From the NCBI GenBank assembly GCA_002327225.1, contig DCUN01000113.1, forward strand, positions 1 through 7,422: a stretch of 7,422 nucleotides of DNA, given 5' to 3'. The stretch is from Desulfobulbaceae bacterium UBA2213 (GTDB taxonomy: Bacteria; Desulfobacterota; Desulfobulbia; Desulfobulbales; Desulfocapsaceae). How positions within the stretch are numbered: position 1 is the stretch's first letter; each line of letters begins with the position of its first letter. The position numbers and the translations under genes were made by a program. Positions 6,224-7,422 of the stretch are shown in pieces. The notes under the pieces were generated by a model. That model worked only from the letters and a program-made list of their open reading frames with translations. It ran no database searches and was not told the DNA's origin.

Positions 6224-6263
6224 TATGCCGCTCCGGGTTCTAAGACGGCCATGTTATTTTTTT
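6184..6263 (+). terminator. Inverted repeat 2, terminator-like, overlapping repeat 1
   Basis: AAATAACATGGCC (6184-6196) pairs perfectly over 13 bp with GGCCATGTTATTT (6247-6259), enclosing 50 bases that include the right arm of repeat 1. A run of seven T (6257-6263) overlaps and follows the right arm, so only the plus strand has terminator polarity. No known plus-strand gene leads into it. On the minus strand it begins right after the stop codon of the TM2 gene (6262-6264), with a run of A before it and only a short TTATTT within the distal arm. The pairing is certain; its function is not. Confidence 0.45.
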
Positions 6264-6669
6264 ACAGCGGCTTACTGCTGTTTAAGAGGCTGATCTGCTC
6301 ATTGAGCGTCCAGAAATCATAGATAACTCCAAGGCCGAGGATCCCACCCGTCAAGAGGTAAATGATCCCTGAAATCCATTTCCCCATATAGAGGCGATGG
6401 ATGCCGAGCAATCCCAGAAAGGTGAGGAGTATCCAGGCGATGTTATAGTCAATTGCCCCTTCGTGAAAGCGGATATCCGCGTCTCTGTTCATCGATGGAA
6501 TGAGAAAGAGATCCACCAGCCAACCGATGAGAAAGAGTCCCAGGGTAAAAAAATAGATGGTCCCGGAAATGGGCTTGCCATAATAAAAACGATGGGCACC
6601 AAGAAAACCGAATATCCACAGTATATAACCAATGAGCGGGGTGTGGGTCTGTCTTTGTGATTGGATCAT
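6262..6669 (-). CDS. Membrane protein with two tandem TM2 domains
   Basis: This is a 135-residue predicted inner-membrane protein. The TM2 signature occurs twice: GAHRFYYGK near residues 24-32 followed by a hydrophobic helix ending in GWLVDLFLI (49-57), and GIHRLYMGK near 89-97 followed by GILGLGVIYDFWTL (109-122). Equivalent motif positions are about 65 residues apart, which suggests internal duplication. Each copy should give two membrane helices, so four in total, joined by a charged linker (NRDADIRFHEGA, 61-72). TM2 proteins have no agreed biochemical function. The start at 6667-6669 has GAGGAG at 6679-6684 with a 9-base spacer. It lies 40 bases after the NagZ-type gene on the same strand and is probably cotranscribed with it. 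Its stop codon abuts the inverted-repeat element. Confidence 0.92.
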   Translation of the reverse strand: MIQSQRQTHTPLIGYILWIFGFLGAHRFYYGKPISGTIYFFTLGLFLIGWLVDLFLIPSMNRDADIRFHEGAIDYNIAWILLTFLGLLGIHRLYMGKWISGIIYLLTGGILGLGVIYDFWTLNEQISLLNSSKPL

Positions 6670-6709
6670 TGTCTATGGCTCCTCAATGTTTTTTTATTCT
6701 ACCTCTTTG

Positions 6710-7422
6710 TCAAGGGACATCCTGTTCTTGACGTGCAGTATCTGTGTCTCCCTCAATCTGGTCAGTACGCGACATCTTCTTTTTCAGATGCTGAACCCGT
6801 GCCCAGGCCTCATCGATCCGTTTTTCCGGTAATCTTCCGTTCTCTATTGCCAGCAGTATGGCGGTAATGGTCCGCGTTAAAGCGTCCGGATCATAATCAA
6901 GATTATTTCCTATTATAAGCAGATCAACGCCTGCTGCAAGGGCAAGGCAAGCTGCCTCTTCCAGACCATATTGGTCGGTGATGGCCCTCATCTGCAGGTC
7001 ATCAGAGATAACAACCCCGTTAAACCTCATCTCCTGGCGCAGGATCTTGGTTATGATGCCGGCTGACAGGGTGGCTGGATGGATAGGGTCGAGTTCTTTA
7101 TGGAAAAGATGTCCGGTCATAATCGCTTCAGCCAGACCAGTGTCGATCAGCTCCTTGTAGGGCTGGAGTTCTGTGGCGTCCCAGGTCTCCGAAATGTCAG
7201 TGAATCCCAGGTGAGAGTCGGCTCGGGAACTCCCATGGCCAGGGAAATGCTTGAGGCATGTGAGGACACCCAGTTCATTGTGCGCCTTGATCCACTCACT
7301 GGCATGGACGCTGACGAGAGCTGGAGATGAGGAAAAACTGCGATCAAGTCTACCGATTACCGGGTTCTCTGGAAAGGCGTTGACGTCAATCACCGGGGCC
7401 AGATTGAAATTAATACCCAGGG
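6710..7422 (-). CDS. nagZ: Beta-N-acetylhexosaminidase, glycoside hydrolase family 3 (NagZ-type), C-terminal part
   Basis: The frame runs off the right edge; 236 residues are visible and roughly the first 100 are missing by comparison with E. coli NagZ. The family removes N-acetylglucosamine from anhydro-muropeptides in peptidoglycan recycling. Diagnostic motifs, counted from the first visible residue, are NLAPVIDVN (6-14), NPVIGRLDRSFS (19-30), KHFPGHG (57-63), the catalytic acid/base dyad DSH (68-70), MTGH (101-104) and SDDLQM (139-144), whose first Asp (140) is the expected nucleophile. All catalytic parts are present, so it should be active. The C-terminus has a polar tail rich in Asp, Gln and Thr (about 217-236). 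The visible region cannot show whether it has a signal peptide, so cytoplasmic or periplasmic location is open. The TM2 gene follows after 40 bases. Confidence 0.93.
   Translation of the reverse strand, partial: LGINFNLAPVIDVNAFPENPVIGRLDRSFSSSPALVSVHASEWIKAHNELGVLTCLKHFPGHGSSRADSHLGFTDISETWDATELQPYKELIDTGLAEAIMTGHLFHKELDPIHPATLSAGIITKILRQEMRFNGVVISDDLQMRAITDQYGLEEAACLALAAGVDLLIIGNNLDYDPDALTRTITAILLAIENGRLPEKRIDEAWARVQHLKKKMSRTDQIEGDTDTARQEQDVP

Noticed and set aside
6191..6322. Plus-strand 43-codon frame beginning MAIYIDFVTDP across the inverted repeats
   Set aside because: Its AGGAG is 15 bases away, the second half is antisense to the well-supported TM2 gene, and the codons coincide with palindromic arms. 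It could be a remnant but cannot be supported as a gene.

Overview
The window carries seven protein genes, five complete and two cut by the edges, on chromosome-like DNA of balanced base composition. The content suggests an anaerobic Gram-negative bacterium, most likely a Desulfobacterota (sulfate-reducer-type) lineage. The reasons are a homodimeric pyruvate:ferredoxin oxidoreductase whose N-terminus closely follows the Desulfovibrio africanus enzyme as I remember it, a membrane chemoreceptor with a zinc-binding CZB domain of a type I associate with these bacteria, and a CBS-ACT regulator beside the oxidoreductase. This assignment is inferred from protein resemblance only.

Left block (1-1168, minus strand): the 5' end of the pyruvate:ferredoxin oxidoreductase gene lies downstream of a CBS-ACT (AcuB-like) regulatory protein gene. 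Each has its own plausible sigma70-type promoter. The oxidoreductase promoter (TTGCCA-N17-TATAAT) overlaps the last codons of the CBS gene. A divergent AT-rich spacer of about 217 bases follows.

Central block (1386-5179, plus strand): a fused aminodeoxychorismate synthase/aminodeoxychorismate lyase (PabB-PabC, p-aminobenzoate branch of folate synthesis) is followed after 21 bases by a membrane chemoreceptor with a CZB domain between its two membrane segments. The block ends in a strong intrinsic terminator with a 14-bp stem.

Right block (5219-7422, minus strand): in transcription order these are NagZ-type beta-N-acetylhexosaminidase (5' end outside the window), a small membrane protein with two TM2 repeats, an intergenic element made of two overlapping long inverted repeats, a DUF493 (YbeD-like) protein, and a 174-residue protein I do not recognise. 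The last two are tightly coupled: the stop codon of the first lies inside the ribosome binding site of the second.

Most of the window is ordinary housekeeping and signalling content, and I see no clear novel multi-gene system. The least explained parts are the overlapping inverted repeats at 6171-6263, the unknown protein coupled to the DUF493 gene, and the placement of the zinc-binding domain outside the membrane in the chemoreceptor.
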